64,000 nucleotides of DNA from Neurospora intermedia (lineage: Eukaryota > Ascomycota > Sordariomycetes > Sordariales > Sordariaceae). The position numbers were made by a program, and so were the translations under genes. The notes below the pieces were generated by a model that saw nothing but the letters and a program-made list of their open reading frames with translations, was not told the origin of the DNA and did no database searches. This document shows positions 11,954 to 24,744 of this stretch, piece by piece (positions within the stretch are counted from its first letter, which is position 1; each line of letters opens with the position of its first letter). The stretch lies in assembly GCA_037102815.1 (NCBI GenBank), contig BTPP01000005.1, positions 1,674,001 to 1,738,000 on the forward strand. The letters are read 5' to 3'.

Positions 11954-13127
11954 TATTGAATTGTACATCTGATCTCACTACGTAAGAGGTGTGCATAATA
12001 AGCGGGGAGGAGGACTACAAAGATTACAAACCTTGCGTTGTGCAATTTGAGACAGAGAAGATAATTGGCGCGGATGGGCTATTACACTAAAATGTTCGAG
12101 TACTTCTTAGTGTTATTCCCATGTCGCATAAGCACGAAAAGGTAGACAGTGTGGTAGATAAGGAGGGTTCAGACAAACGAAGCACTTGGAATTGGAAGTC
12201 TAACGACTCTCCAAGATGCCGAAGAAAATGAACCCAGGGGCAGTAAAGAACAGCTCTGTATATATATGGTTAGGCCGCTTGGGGCATCCCTTTTGACATG
12301 ACAAGCTAGTCAGACAGTTTTCCCCCTTTGCTTTCCACCCGGTGAAAAATGAGCACTCATTGGCAGAGCATCCATTTCTTGCCTTGGTAGACTACTGAGC
12401 AGACACTGAAAATATGTGGAAATGAGACTGCGAAGTGTTATCTCTATTCATTGTTTCTAGGTCTCGTTCATGCTATTAGAGGTAACGACGGCACTGCTGT
12501 TTCCTTCCATCACCACCTTGTCTAGTTCACACCAACATCCAATGGTTGAACTGGCACACTGTTAAAAAGCCTTGTCAGAGCTAATAGTTTTCTCTTGATA
12601 AACGCCAAGTTCCTGTGACCACCAAGACCAGTTCATCATACCCACCCCTGTCCATTGTGCCCTGCTTTCCAAGACAATTACAAGCAAAGTGATGTTTAGA
12701 TCGCCTTCATGTCTTCTTCTTCTCTAACTTAGATGGGAGAAATAACTAGATTTTGGAAAAAGAGATCTTCACACAAGTCATTAGTCCCTTGAAGCTGTTA
12801 TCATAGCATGCTTCCGCCTTCCCATTCTTTCCTTTCCTCCCTCTTCCGGCCAACCCTTCTTTCCCTTCTACCACTATTTATCCCAGACTCTACCCAAAGT
12901 GTATATGTAATGTACATGTATGTAGTGCAAGTGCAAGTGCGAGTGTGAGTGAGCAAGTCGGAACCATAATACCGGTCCATACAGGGGAGGAGGGTATTGC
13001 TATAACGAATGCTGTACAGATTTGTATCGACCTTGAAGACGTAAAAGGTCCCCGGCGACTTGCGGAAGAATAAAAGAACGAAAACGACGCCAAAGGTACT
13101 TCAACTCAATATCTAATATCCCCCCTT

Positions 13128-16100
13128 TCATACCCCCACTGGCTCCTGCAACGGCTGAAGCGGCTGTGGCTGCCCAATCACAGTATGGGGTGCATGATTC
13201 TCCAGCGGCTGTGTACTCCCAAAGAGGTACTCAAGAGCCATCTGTAAAAAGTTCCAGATAGAGTGATGCTCGTTGAACACTGTTGCGAAAAGTGTGACGA
13301 GCAGAAGAGGGATCCAGATGAGATAGAGATTCCTGTCCCTACTCAGCTCTTTCTTCTTCACGGAATGCGCCCTGCGTAGGTTCTCCTGCTGCTCCTTGGT
13401 GATGGCATTCTTGCGACCGATTTCAAGCATGACCGGTAACTCGAGCGACGTCTCTACTTCAACTTCCTCCTCCTCGTTAATCCCTGTCTTGTCGTCAATT
13501 TCCACAGCGGGTGTCGTGGTGGTCGTTGCCTCTTTCGTCATGCTGCTGCTACCGGCTTGATCAAAGATGGCCGCACACTTCTCGTCTGCTGCAGCTTCGG
13601 CGGCAGCCATCGCGATTGACGCCTGTTTCTCATCTGGGAACCCGCTCTGACCCTTGCCACAACTCTCATCATAAGAGGGTGGAGGAACAGAGTTATTGTT
13701 GTTGTTGCTCATCAGACCGTTGAACCAGCCTGCAGATTCCTTCGATGTAGGCGGCAGGGGTGTTGGTTGCGTGGCGTTTGATTCTGGCCTTGGTGCGGTA
13801 ATTCCTGGGACGACAGTGGCCGCAAGACGTTGAGCAGTCTGGTAACCAGGCAACGCTGGCATGTAGTGTACTACTGGAGGTAGCATAAACGGTAGCTGAG
13901 GGAGGTTCTGGAGGTGAAGCATCTGTTGCAACTGCTGTATTTGAGCCATCATCTGCTCTCTGATAGCATTAACAGCAGCAGCAGGACCAAGACCATCAGC
14001 AAGCGGCCGCTGCCGCTCAGCAATATTCTCGTCGGCTGGTGGTGGCGACGCGAGACTGCTACGGCGCATTTCGAGAACGGGTTCATCGTCGCCATCGGTC
14101 GATTCACTGTCTTCCGATGAATCCTCGACATCTGACATGAACGAAGAAGAGTCTTCTGGCTCTGTAGACTCGCTGACCGGCCTCTCAAGGGCCAAAGACG
14201 CCATGGCTGTCGTCGTTTGCTGGAGTGACGTGAAGCTGCTGGTACTAGTAGCCCTGCTAGGTAGCGATCCGAGACTGCGGGACCTGCTGTGTAGTCGGCT
14301 AGTTGCAAGGCGCTGGACAACCTCTGTCGTCTTGGCCACGTCCGCAGCAGTGAAACCGGATAAGGTTCGGAGCGTGTGATCAGCACCATGGGCAACCAAG
14401 AGCCGTACAATCTCAGCATGGCCATTGAGAGAAGCCATGTGGAGAGGAGTATAACCGCCATTGTCCCGGCTATCAGGGTTCGCGCCCCTAGCCAGGAGGC
14501 CTGCAGTGAACCGGCGGAGACCAAGAGAGCAGGCCAAATGTAACATGGTCTTTCCCGTGGCTTCGCTAGCGAGATTCCATTTCGGTTTGCTGTTCGGAGT
14601 GTCGTCCAAATCAATCGCCTCAATAACATTGAGGAGGTAGTTCTCAAAGTGACCGTGGTTATAGGTAGGAGCACCGGAGGCAGAGGGGCCAGAACCTTCG
14701 TTGGTGAAGTTCTGAATGAGGTCGTTGGCAAAGGAGTTGACATCTTTGCCCATCTTCTGCGCCAAGCAGGCAAGCGCAGACTTGGCCAGTTCGTCGGACC
14801 TTGTATCAATATATTCGAAGTACACTGGCTGACCCCGTACCTGGTGATTCTTGAAGGTAACCTGGACCTTGCCAGGTGTGTCGCTCGGAGGGACCAGGCA
14901 AACCAAAGATTCTGCTCCCCAGTACGTCGTCGTTGTGGCCTGCCGCCCGCCAAACATAACTACAATGCCCTGGGAAAAGCCACCGCCTAGTACTGTAACT
15001 TCAAATCCGCCATCAACCGATCCTTGATGCGGAATTACCTTGAATAGTTTGACCGGAACGGGGGCCTCCACAGAAGGCATTGGATTAGCAACCGGCGCGG
15101 GAGCTGGCGCCGGCGCCGTAGCGAACGGACTGCCCACTGCTGACCGCATAAGTGGGCTCAACAAATTACCGCCATTTGTGTTTTGCCAATGACTTGGGCT
15201 GGGATCACGACTTGGGTTTCCTGATGTGGGGTTGGCAAAGAAGTTGAGACCTTGATTGCCAGGCAAGGTGAACATTGCTTGGTCGTTGTTATCGGTTGAA
15301 GGCGGCGAGCCGCCAGTATACGACATCGTTGTTGCGCCGATAGCGAGGGATGGTGGGTTAATCTGCTGTTGGCTCGCGTCTGAAGGCCGAGCAAAGTGCC
15401 TCTGAACAGGCGGAACAAAAGTCGATGAGGCTGATGAGGCTGGTTTAGCCACCGCCGCCGCGTTGGATACCTGTTGTGGGGGCATTGGGGCGATTGCTTC
15501 TACCGGTGTCATGATTAGATTGCCAACTCTTCTCTTTTTGCTCGAATTTGTGATAGGCCTGATCGGCGATGGGGGCTGAGAGATCTCTTGGTTAGGCGTA
15601 GTAACGGCAACCGGAGGTACAGCAGTTGGCTGTTTACGCTTGAGTGGTTGGATATCGTGAGAAAGGGGAGGAGGGGTAGGCTGTCCGTTCGAAGCAGGAG
15701 GGTTAACGGTGCCATTCTGCGGTTGGTCCGGAATGAACTCATCGTCCACTTGCGGAGAGTCTCGCGTCTTGTGGTCATCGGTAATGACGATCGGGGACGA
15801 AAGCTGTTGGGCAATGTAGTTGCCTTCGTGGTCGACGATGGTGAAGATGACTTGGAAACCTTTCTTCTTGTCGTTGTGGTGCCGGCCATAGCACGCTATT
15901 CTGATGTAGAATTCCACATGGTAGGCGTTCACTTCTTCGGGCTTTGGCTCATGCCATTCCTGAATCTCGGCAGCATTGAACACAATGATCCTGTCCGATT
16001 CGAAGGAGCGCCAGTATTCATCCTCCTCCACATTCTTGACCTTCTTCCGCCCAGCTCGCTTCGACTCGCGCCTGATACACTTTTGGCAGATTCGAATCTC

Positions 16101-17397
16101 GCCACCATCATGGCCCGGCAGCTCATCGTCGGTGTTCGGCTTCGGTTCCCCCTTGACTTGACGTTGCGCACCCAAACGGGCTCGCATTAGAGCCTTCTTC
16201 TTCAAATCAGGGTTCTCCATTGCACTCGTGCAAACAACGACGGCGTGCAACTCCAGCCTCTCTGGCGATGGCGGCGGAAGAGGTCGAGCCATTTGCTTGA
16301 CCTTGCTGATGTACTGCGTCGGAAGATGAAGCTTCTTGACGCCGTGAGGGAGAGGAAAGAGGGCGAGTCTGTACTTGGCTTGTGTCTCAACTCTCATTTT
16401 GGGGATCTCGACTTCTCCGTTGACGTTTCCAGATCCGTCTTTCTTCCGCATCCGGTCCATCAACAAAACGTCCAGGTGATACGGAGGACCGCCAAAGCCG
16501 CTAGGCATCTGGGGAAGATTCACGGGCATCCCGTGCGGCATGAAGGAGATGCCACGACCATCAGGCATATGTGGCATACTATAGGTAAAGGCCGCCGGCC
16601 AGTGCGAGGGCGGTACGATGAACTGCGTTGGCAAACCATGCATCTGTAAGTTGGCAACCGGCCCCGGGATCACTTGCGACATGTGTTGGGCAGTCGTCAT
16701 GTTTGTCCCCGAAGCTTGTTCTTGTGGACCATCGGTTACCATAGCATCGGGCTGTATCATGGAGTACTGCTGCAAAAGCAATTAGGAATTTCTGGATACC
16801 AAGTCAAAGAATGGAATTACTCACCCTCTGAGCTTGTTCAGGCGCTACGTATGGCATCAAAGGTTGTGGATTGCGTGGGTGCTGTGGTGATAATGCATCT
16901 TGCATTGAAGCAACTGGACTAGGACTGTTGTCGTACGGACTGGCCAAGAATTCGTTGGTGTGTGCTGATGTGACCTCGGTCGGCTTCATATCGGAAGGGT
17001 CAATAGTGAGACTGTCCATCGACGTCGATGACGAAGATAGCGAGTTTCTTGATGTGGCGGGGGCGGACTCCGGGCTCGTCTGAACATCTGGTGAAGCGAA
17101 CTGCATCCGCGGCGATCGGTAGCCGCTTGGGTAGTTCTCGTCTATTTGCTGGTCGAGATCGAAGGGAGTGTTTTCGGCCGTGAAGTGTGAGGCTTCCGTG
17201 AACTGTGATGCGCCGTAAAGACTGGCAGCGGGACTCATCTCGTCCGAATCGAAGATGCATGCCTGGTTCATGTTGAAATCGGCACCAGCAAGGGCGCCAT
17301 CGGGAGCTTCTTGGTTCGACCAGGGCTGATATCCATCGCAGTTTAGAAATTCTGTAAAGTCGCTTTCCCCCGACCTGTTGTTATTGAAGCTTGGCAT
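13128..17397 (-). CDS. spt23: SPT23/MGA2-like membrane-tethered transcription factor (IPT/TIG + ankyrin + C-terminal TM)
   Basis: Two exons, 17397-16825 and 16769-13128, give 1404 residues with a 55-nt phase-0 intron. Order of parts: a disordered acidic N-terminus (1-190); a conserved region around 284-480 (LLMDRMRKKDGSG, VKKLHLPTQYISKVKQMARP); Pro/Ser/Gln-rich linkers; an IPT/TIG fold at about 764-850 (VIPHQGSVDGGFEVTVLGGG); ankyrin repeats at about 927-1010 (GYTPLHMASLNGHAEIVRLL); and one membrane anchor near 1338-1360 (LYLIWIPLLLVTLFATVF). This is the architecture of yeast Spt23 and Mga2. Those are ER-anchored precursors released by ubiquitin/proteasome processing to activate the delta-9 fatty-acid desaturase gene. 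By inference it senses membrane lipid saturation or hypoxia here. One gene represents the yeast pair in this window. The length is close to or above the yeast proteins because of long low-complexity linkers. Confidence 0.93.
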
Positions 17398-20300
17398 GGC
17401 TCTCGGTCACCGTAATGAGCAAAGGTTGTCGATGATGTGCTATAATGGAACAGCTTGCGGAAGCCAACCGGCGTGGCTGTTCCCGGCACCCGTCGTGGTT
17501 CGGCCTTGAAAAGGATGAAATTCCACCGCGTCGGTCGAGGATGAGATGACTTGTTAGCTCGTGGTGCTGATGTTGCTGGCGCTCGTTTTTCCTAGTCGTG
17601 GCAGGTCGCGTGGCAGCCCGTTGCCATTTGCTTTCGTGCGGCGCAGGGCAGAATCGCGGGAATGGATCGCGGAAGGGCAACAAGTCAATGTGTCCCCCAA
17701 CGAGATAGTGACCACGGCGAGTATATAAAGGAGAAATGGACGACTAGTGCGGACGTTCGAAGTTTCCGGGCTTGTGGAGATGATATAGTCGAGAAATGAT
17801 GGGCTGGCGCCAGTGGCGATGTGTGTCGCGGACAGCAAATCGAGGTTGAAAGGCGGTAAGGGAAAATGAGAAGCGGACGGCCAATTGACGGTGCAAGCAG
17901 CGAGCGAAGCGGGAAGAGCAAGCTGGAAGATATGGACGGCAAAGGCGCGCAAATCGGGGACGGGACGAGCGACAAGAAAAGGACGACGGATTATTCGGTA
18001 GTCGGGACTCGTTGTTGCGACGAGAGATATTTGAGGTAGGTAACGCCAAATGCAAGGGGCGCGCAATTGCCGGCTACGCTATTCAGACGGACGATGAAGA
18101 AGAGGTGGGTGTCGTCGGGTGGTAGAGGCAGGTTATGGTGTTTCCAGTTTCTGGTGGGAGCGGGAGAGAGGCAAATGCTGTTGGGGGGGGGGGAGGTTCT
18201 ACCTCTGACTACCTGGAGTCTGGTTGCGAATGGATTTGGAGAAGGGCAGGGCAGGCATGGACCGTGACTGGCCTGCGAAGTGGAAGAAGAGGGGACGAAC
18301 TCGAAAGTGGAAAGTGTGCCAAATTGGTGGGCTGGAGACTGGAGCGATGAACTGCAGTGCACAACGAACTGAGCTAGGCGAAAGAGAGTGGAGTTCCAAA
18401 GCAAAAACCGCAAAAGGGCTGAAACGAACTGAGCTGTTGTTGAGCACAGTGGATAACGAAACGTGCGGGCAATGCGGCACTAACTGGATACCACCGAAAT
18501 CTGTTCCGTAAACGTTAACGCTGAGGCCAGTTATGCACAAATTCGTTAACATGGAAGTTCATCACATCGATGAGTTTATATGCTCAGGTGCCTTATCTTT
18601 CGCGTCTACGGACAGGTGGTAGACTGGTAGGTACTGGGTCGCACAGCGTCCATATTGCACGGCACTTTATCTCCTCCTTTTTTTTCTTGTTTTGTTTCCC
18701 CCCCAGTCTTTCCCTCTGCCCTGGAGGAGACAACAAAACGCAGTCCAAGCTGTGAAGTCGTAAGCTGGTGCAACACAAGACGTCTTGTCCCTGCTCGGTG
18801 CACGGATCAATTACTACGTAGGCTTAGTGTGGAGCCAAGTTGGAAGCGATCAGGGTCCATCAGTTTCCCCGCCCAGGGACAAGCCAAACAGCGTGCAGCT
18901 CGACAGAGAGCATCCGTCGACGATGTTGGAGAATGACGACGGAAGACGAGAGTATCAGTCACATAATATGGTAGATTCTGACATTTGGCCCCAAACCGAA
19001 ATCCTCAAAGGCTGCTCCGCGGAATCAACCAACTCCCGCATTATATATATAGTTGCGCACACAGTAAAAAAAAAAAAAAAACGGAATGCATTAGTCCAAA
19101 TTCCTCCCTCCGGCTGGAGCAGTCTCGATGGATGACTTTGCAGATGTGGCTCGTGCTCTGCATCTTACCTCTCCTCCCCAAGTCCACAAGAGGAGGCTCA
19201 CCTCCAGACCTCACAGGTCGAGAAAAAGTCGTCGTCTCCTTTTGGTGGAGACAATATTGGCTGTTGGGCTGCGAGTCTGGGAGTTACACAACAGCTTCAA
19301 GCATCTTGTCGGCTTCTACATATGTACACACACTACATTCAGCATACTTTTACGCCGGCTAGAAATCTTGTCCGCCAAGGATGCAAGAGAGTAAAAAGAG
19401 AAAGAGGAGAGAACGTTAGATCTGAGATTCTCAGCAGCTTGAGTCACAGCGTGAATGGGTCCATGGGGCGCCTTTCTCGTGGTGACGGCGCTGCCTCGCC
19501 TGCCTGCATCCAACGACAACTGCAGGAGTACCTAACTACGCCGACCATGCTGATCCGTCACATTTTCTCGCCAGTCAGCGTCCTGTTTTTCCCGCGCCGT
19601 CGAGGCTTTCGATATATGACATACAGTAAACACGATGCCGTTATACCCATTTCTGCCTACCGTCGATAATCCTGCATTCGCTATCTTCAGTTGGATCTTC
19701 TCGCATCGAGAACCAACGAACAGCTACTGTTCCAGAAAGTCAGAAAGGCGCGATATCTCTCGCTGCTTCCGAAAAATTGCAAACAAAAATCAGGATGCAA
19801 CACCATCGTGACTTCCCGGCTCCAGACTCCAAAGAGGGGAAAAATCTAGGGACCGGCCACAACCCCCCCAACCTAATGCCCGCTACAGCACTGTAGGTAG
19901 TTTCCTCCGCAGCACCGGACGCTAACTACATACACTAAGCAAAATGACACCACACGACACTGGCCACTAGGACTAGCCACATGTTCGGCTATGCACTGTA
20001 CGTAAAATACAACCCGGACCGTCTACGAAGCAAGAATTGAGCAAAGATGGCCCGGCCATCGGAACCGGCCCGGTAAGTGGAGCGGGTCGGGTGCTCTGCG
20101 GAATGCTATGCGGATGCCGATCGGTTGACGGAGGCCGCGGGGTGTGCAAAGACGGCCGCGGGAGCCGAACCGAGGTGGGTTGTTGGGAGAGAGAGAGAGT
20201 ACACAGTACATGGCGCGGTTGGTAGGAAAGCAAAATATTCGCAATAGAGGAGTTGGTAACGTCAGAAGGATAGTCTGGCAACTAGTCTACATTTGTTTCT

Positions 20301-20610
20301 ACGTTTGTCTACTAGACTTAGACCTCTTTTCTATGTATCTACATGGTATTGCCCCTCGCTCAACTTCGCTGATCCTCCAGATTCTCTCCACCCAGCATAC
20401 CCTCCGTCCTATCTGCTTCCTCTTCACCTCCCCAAACAAAACTACAATCTTCTCTAGATCCCAAAGCTTCTGGCTGAACCTGGTGCGGGATCTGCCTCCA
20501 CCCATTCTCCTCTTCAACCCCTCCCTCTCAACAAATAGTCTTCTCTTCACCTGGTGAACACCGGGGTCTTCCGGCACACATCAACGCCAAGATCTGACTA
20601 ACCCAGCATA
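17398..20610. other. Intergenic region: promoter/leader of the SPT23-like gene and 3' side of the antiporter gene
   Basis: This 3.2 kb stretch has no supported gene. The part next to 17397 is purine-rich on the plus strand, hence pyrimidine-rich in the sense of the SPT23-like gene, as expected for a long leader. Short ATG-initiated frames there could be upstream ORFs but are not distinctive. A 17-A tract at about 19066-19081 and a G tract at 18183-18192 are the only low-complexity features. Confidence 0.45.
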
Positions 20611-22643
20611 CTACTGTTTGACACCGGCCGTGTTCTCACCAACAAGCGTTGGCGCGCTGCCAACACCCTGGCTGTCATCATCAGGGAACCGAATAGACCG
20701 CCCCGGCGCTCGACTGTGAGACTTGGAACCCGTTGCCTCGCGAGCCGCAGGTGTGGCCGAAACCCCTCTTCCCCGTCCCCCGTCATCCAGAGTCATATTG
20801 CTCGAGTTGGTAGGAGTAGTATCAAGCCGAGACCGAGATTGAGATGGCCCTTCAACGTCACCCACAGCCGCAACATCTTTCGGCTCGGATTCAACAGCAC
20901 CGGTATCAGAGGCAGGAGGATTGCGAATAATAGTTCCACCAATTCTGTAGACAGGACGCGTCAACGGAATACCTTGCTGACTAAAGTCGGTTTCACCATG
21001 TCTCTCTGTATTGTGCTCGTCATCGGATTGCCTCTCAGCAGGTCTTGCCCACCCCGGTGTCCTGCCGGTGAAGAAGGAGCTGACCCTGCCGCCAACGTTA
21101 AATGATGGCAGAGGTCCACCGCTAGAACGCCTGGAGTCCGGGAAAACCGAGCGCGAGGGCGACGCCGCACCGCTCTTAAGACCTTTGGAAAGTGTGCGAG
21201 GGAGATGGAAACCGAGTTTTCCCACCGGGATGCTCAGGCCGTGAACAACGATGCTACAGATGGCAATGAACCAAACCACCACCGTGACCGTCTCCGCCAA
21301 GTCCTTGACGTCCTCGCGCGGCTGACCGTCGGGGCCGTCCATGCCTCTGAGGAATTCGAGCGTGATGTACAGATAAAAGATGGCCGAGACGCCCACGGGC
21401 CCGAAAAAGCCCACAAAGATGGCCTGCTTGGCGCCCTCGATCTGCGGGATCATCTTGCGGCCCCAGGGGATCTTGTGCGCGATAAACACCCACGGCAAGC
21501 GCCTCAGCAGGAGGACCAGGATCCCGAGCACGATGAGCCGGTAGATCTGCATGCCCACGCCGTTGCGCAGAAACATCTCCCAGGGGCACACGGCGCCGTA
21601 CCACATGAAGATGGTGACGTTGAGCAACATGTCAATGGTCGGCTGCAGCGAGTCATCAAGAGTCTCCAGCCGGAACCAGTCGTCCCAGGTGAACACGTTA
21701 CCCGCAATGAAGCACGCGAGCACGTCGTCGCTGCCAATCATGCCGCACGTTCCCGTGATGAAGAGCGCCAGTGAGATAGCAAAGACGAGGAAGCTCTCTC
21801 GGTCGACGAACTTGCGTTCCTCGGCCCAGTGGAGCAGCTCCTTGGCGATCCAGCCAACCGCGGCACCGTAGACGATGGACAGGATGATGGTGTACACCCA
21901 CGTCTCGTAGAACCACAGCGCCATGGCCCTGCCGGAGCCCGCGCCGTCGCCGGGGTAGTCATGTCCCACGTACTTGATCAGATACAGCGCGAAGAAGAGG
22001 AAGGGGTAGCCGAGTCCGTCGTTGGCGCCCGACTCGGCCACGATGATCCGCTGCAGCTCCTTAGGAACATTGTGATCGGCGAATCGGCCCTTGACGATGA
22101 CGTTGGAGAGAACCGGATCCGTGGGCGTCACGCACGAGCCGACAACCAGTGCCTTCAAGAAGCCGATGCCGTTGGGGCCAAAGCTGGGCACGAGCGCCCA
22201 GACGAGCAGGCTGGTCGCGATCCACATCATGAACATGATAGGGCCAAGTAACATGGAGAGTGGGCGCCATTGTTGCTGTAGGTATCTACTAGGAAGTTGG
22301 ACGCCGGCGAGGACAAGCTGTACGCCTAGGACAAGACGGGAGAAAGCGAGAGTGATCGCCTGCAATGTGAGGGGGTCATAGTCGGCGTAGACGAGGGGAC
22401 GTATGAAGTTGGCGGCGCGAGGGGAGAAAGCAACGCCTACCAATAAGGAGATGACTATGATTCGAGAACGAAGATCAGTACAAGTGGTCGGGCACATGGA
22501 CGTCCAAGTCTGTGGATGTACTTACAGGCTTCGGACATGTAGTAGCTTTCCTTGCAGAGGTATGAGACCAGCCCGAAGAGCGAGATCCATCCTCCTAGGA
22601 CGCTCAACACGATGTTGAAGTTGGTGATGGCTAAGGCTGGCAT
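20611..22643 (-). CDS. nha1: Fungal plasma-membrane Na+/H+ antiporter (NHA1/SOD2 family)
   Basis: Exons 22643-22526 and 22454-20611 join in phase 1 to give 653 residues. The short first exon carries the first helix (NIVLSVLGGWISLFGLVSYL), which is needed for a complete CPA1-type fold. The hydrophobic core covers about residues 10-430, followed by a hydrophilic Ser/Arg/Asp-rich cytosolic tail. Ion-binding signatures of the family are intact: TPTDPVLS with Asp152, and ESGANDGLG with Asp185. Yeast Nha1 and fission-yeast Sod2 expel Na+, Li+ and K+ in exchange for protons. The tail here is much shorter than that of budding-yeast Nha1 and longer than that of Sod2. The role in salt tolerance and pH/K+ homeostasis is inferred from the family. 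Confidence 0.93.
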
Positions 22644-24744
22644 TTTGAAATCGGTCCTCCAAGACTGCTAAGAGTTCCAAGACTCTTGTCTCACAAAAGC
22701 CAAGTTCGAGCCAAGACGATGACTGCGAATCGCAAAGCTTGTCTTGATATCTAGAGGGGGACCCCTGTGGACCAGATATTCTTGTCGAGTCAGTTCTACA
22801 ACAATGTGTAGATAGTATTTGTACGTCTAGACTCTAGTCTAGGCGTCAACCGGGCTGAATATTTGCACGGCAGTGGGAAGCATATGTTATTGAGCCATCA
22901 AGCAGAAGACACTTTGGGTGAGGAAAGCAGTCTCGACCAGGCAGATCATGGGAACGAGCCTTGCTTGCCAGTTTGTGGACAGAAGTCTCACTCCGCGAAG
23001 CCGACTATCCAGCTACTTCAAATGGAAGTGCTCTCGGCTTCTTCGCAGTACGAGGAGGTTGGCGGTGTCGTCGGCGGTGAGGTCCCGGTGACACAGATGG
23101 AGAAGACTACTGGAGAAGATGTGCTCGGCAAAGAGAGATGTAAAGATTGATCGATTGAAGTAACGAGCTGTATTTTATTGGGATTTCTTTGCAGACAGCG
23201 AATTCCTTCTAACTGTCAGCTGTGGTCCTTTCTATGATGAGGGAAGAAACGGAGGAAAGGACGAAGTAGAGGAAGCAACGCAAATAACAGGGATCCATGA
23301 GGCTAGTTCGCTACTGCAGCGGCACCGAGTCGCTAGGTACGTAGTCCAGGGCCCGGAGCGGGCCCGAGCGGACGGACCCTGCATTTGTCCTATTGAACGA
23401 AAGTCGCACACTCGTTTGGGATTCTGAAAACCAACCTCTAACTAGTGGGAAGAATAGTGATGCGTATTGGATTCTTGTATCAAAACGCCTTATGGCTTTT
23501 GTGGTTCAGACTCACTAATCAGTTGGGAGGAAGGGAATACAAGTAAGCCAGATGAAAGTCGCTCCCTCCGTAGACAAGTCAATATCCCAATAACCACTAC
23601 ATACTACTGTCTGACGGTCGGTGCTGACGACCTGACGAATAGTTTGGAGTGGGACGGGCCCTGCTTTTGTCCCATTGAACAACAGTCCCATACCTTTAGC
23701 GTAACCTTCAATTCAGTTCGTCTCTATCTGATTCGGCCGTCAGTCGATCGGCGAAGTCTCGTCTCGCAGTCGGCGGGAAGGCCGAAAAGAGACAATGAGG
23801 TCACAACTCGAAGTCCCGATATCTTCAAACTTGGAAAAAGTTTGGCGGTTTCGGCACGCTGGTTCCTCGACTCAGTTGACGCTTCGGCGCCTTCGCAATA
23901 TTTGACATGCACCAGACATGCAATTCGAGTCAAAATCAGGGCAATGTGGAGATACTGGATATAAGAATTGTCATCCAGTTACAAACGCACACCAGTCATA
24001 TGTTTATTCTGAGTAAACTGCCAAAGGCGGTGCGGGAATTGCACCAGCTCAGCATGCTATGAAAGAATATCCCTTTTAACGGTGCAATTCTGTTCAATAC
24101 TTCCCTTAGAGGTGGAGTGTAGGGTCCCCACAGATACCAGTGCAACTTGGCTGCCCGCTGTGGCAAAAGTGTTGACAAAAGCTGGGGATTTGATATCTGC
24201 CGCATGCTCTAAGACGTGAACCGCTAGGGAGGGGAGCCACCGATTTGCCATAACCTATCTCAGACAAAACGCGATACAAATTTGCTCCGTTAAAGGGAAT
24301 TTATTTTCTCATTGTAAGCAATGACGCCGAGCCGGCTCTTCCATCTGTTCAAACCCATCCATGCAGTATTCCAGCAGCAAATATCTCTACCTCATTAGAC
24401 CAGAACGGCCAGTCCAGTAATTTTGTTCTTTCGTAACGCCTGCTTGCGGGCTCTCGCTACCATGCAATTGATGCTCAACTTAAAAGGACAATGGGGGGAT
24501 AAAACCTTTGCCAAACGCCGTAACCCTCTGCTCCCTGTTTCCGACCCTTTTGTTTGCTCAAAAATGCTTGTTCAATAACATCAAAAACCGACAGAGAGGC
24601 CAGAGAGGACTACCTAATTCCTCTGCCGTCTGTTTCCGCAACCCTTTCCCCCCAAAAAAGTGCATACCAAAGCGTACCCCGTGAGATTATAGCAGTTTCC
24701 TGTCATGCGTACCACCTACTTCACCTCCATTCCTCACAACACCA
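22644..24744. other. Intergenic region with a short degenerate direct repeat
   Basis: I see no reliable gene. A plus-strand open frame at 23467-23964 has no motif and an implausible composition. Two similar blocks of about 40 bp occur at about 23371-23413 and 23653-23695 (CCCTGC.TTTGTCC.ATTGAAC shared). The inverted GGGCCCGGAGCGGGCCC at about 23351-23367 is a perfect-stem GC-rich palindrome. Confidence 0.4.

Larger units (their letters stand above)
7796..13127. other. Long intergenic stretch without a supported gene
   Basis: In 5.3 kb I see no reliable coding sequence. Open frames are short, overlap in several frames and lack motifs. The left few hundred bases are the likely promoter and leader of the glucanase gene. 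The right part, up to 13127, is probably 3' UTR of the SPT23-like gene. In between are an A-rich tract (10563-10601), several TAGGTA/TACCTA motifs (10896, 10949) and one copy of a roughly 300 bp inverted-repeat element (11657-11953). Confidence 0.5.

Noticed and set aside
23467-23964. 165-codon plus-strand frame
   Set aside because: Its composition is not protein-like, there are no convincing splice sites or homologous motif, and it overlaps a degenerate direct repeat.
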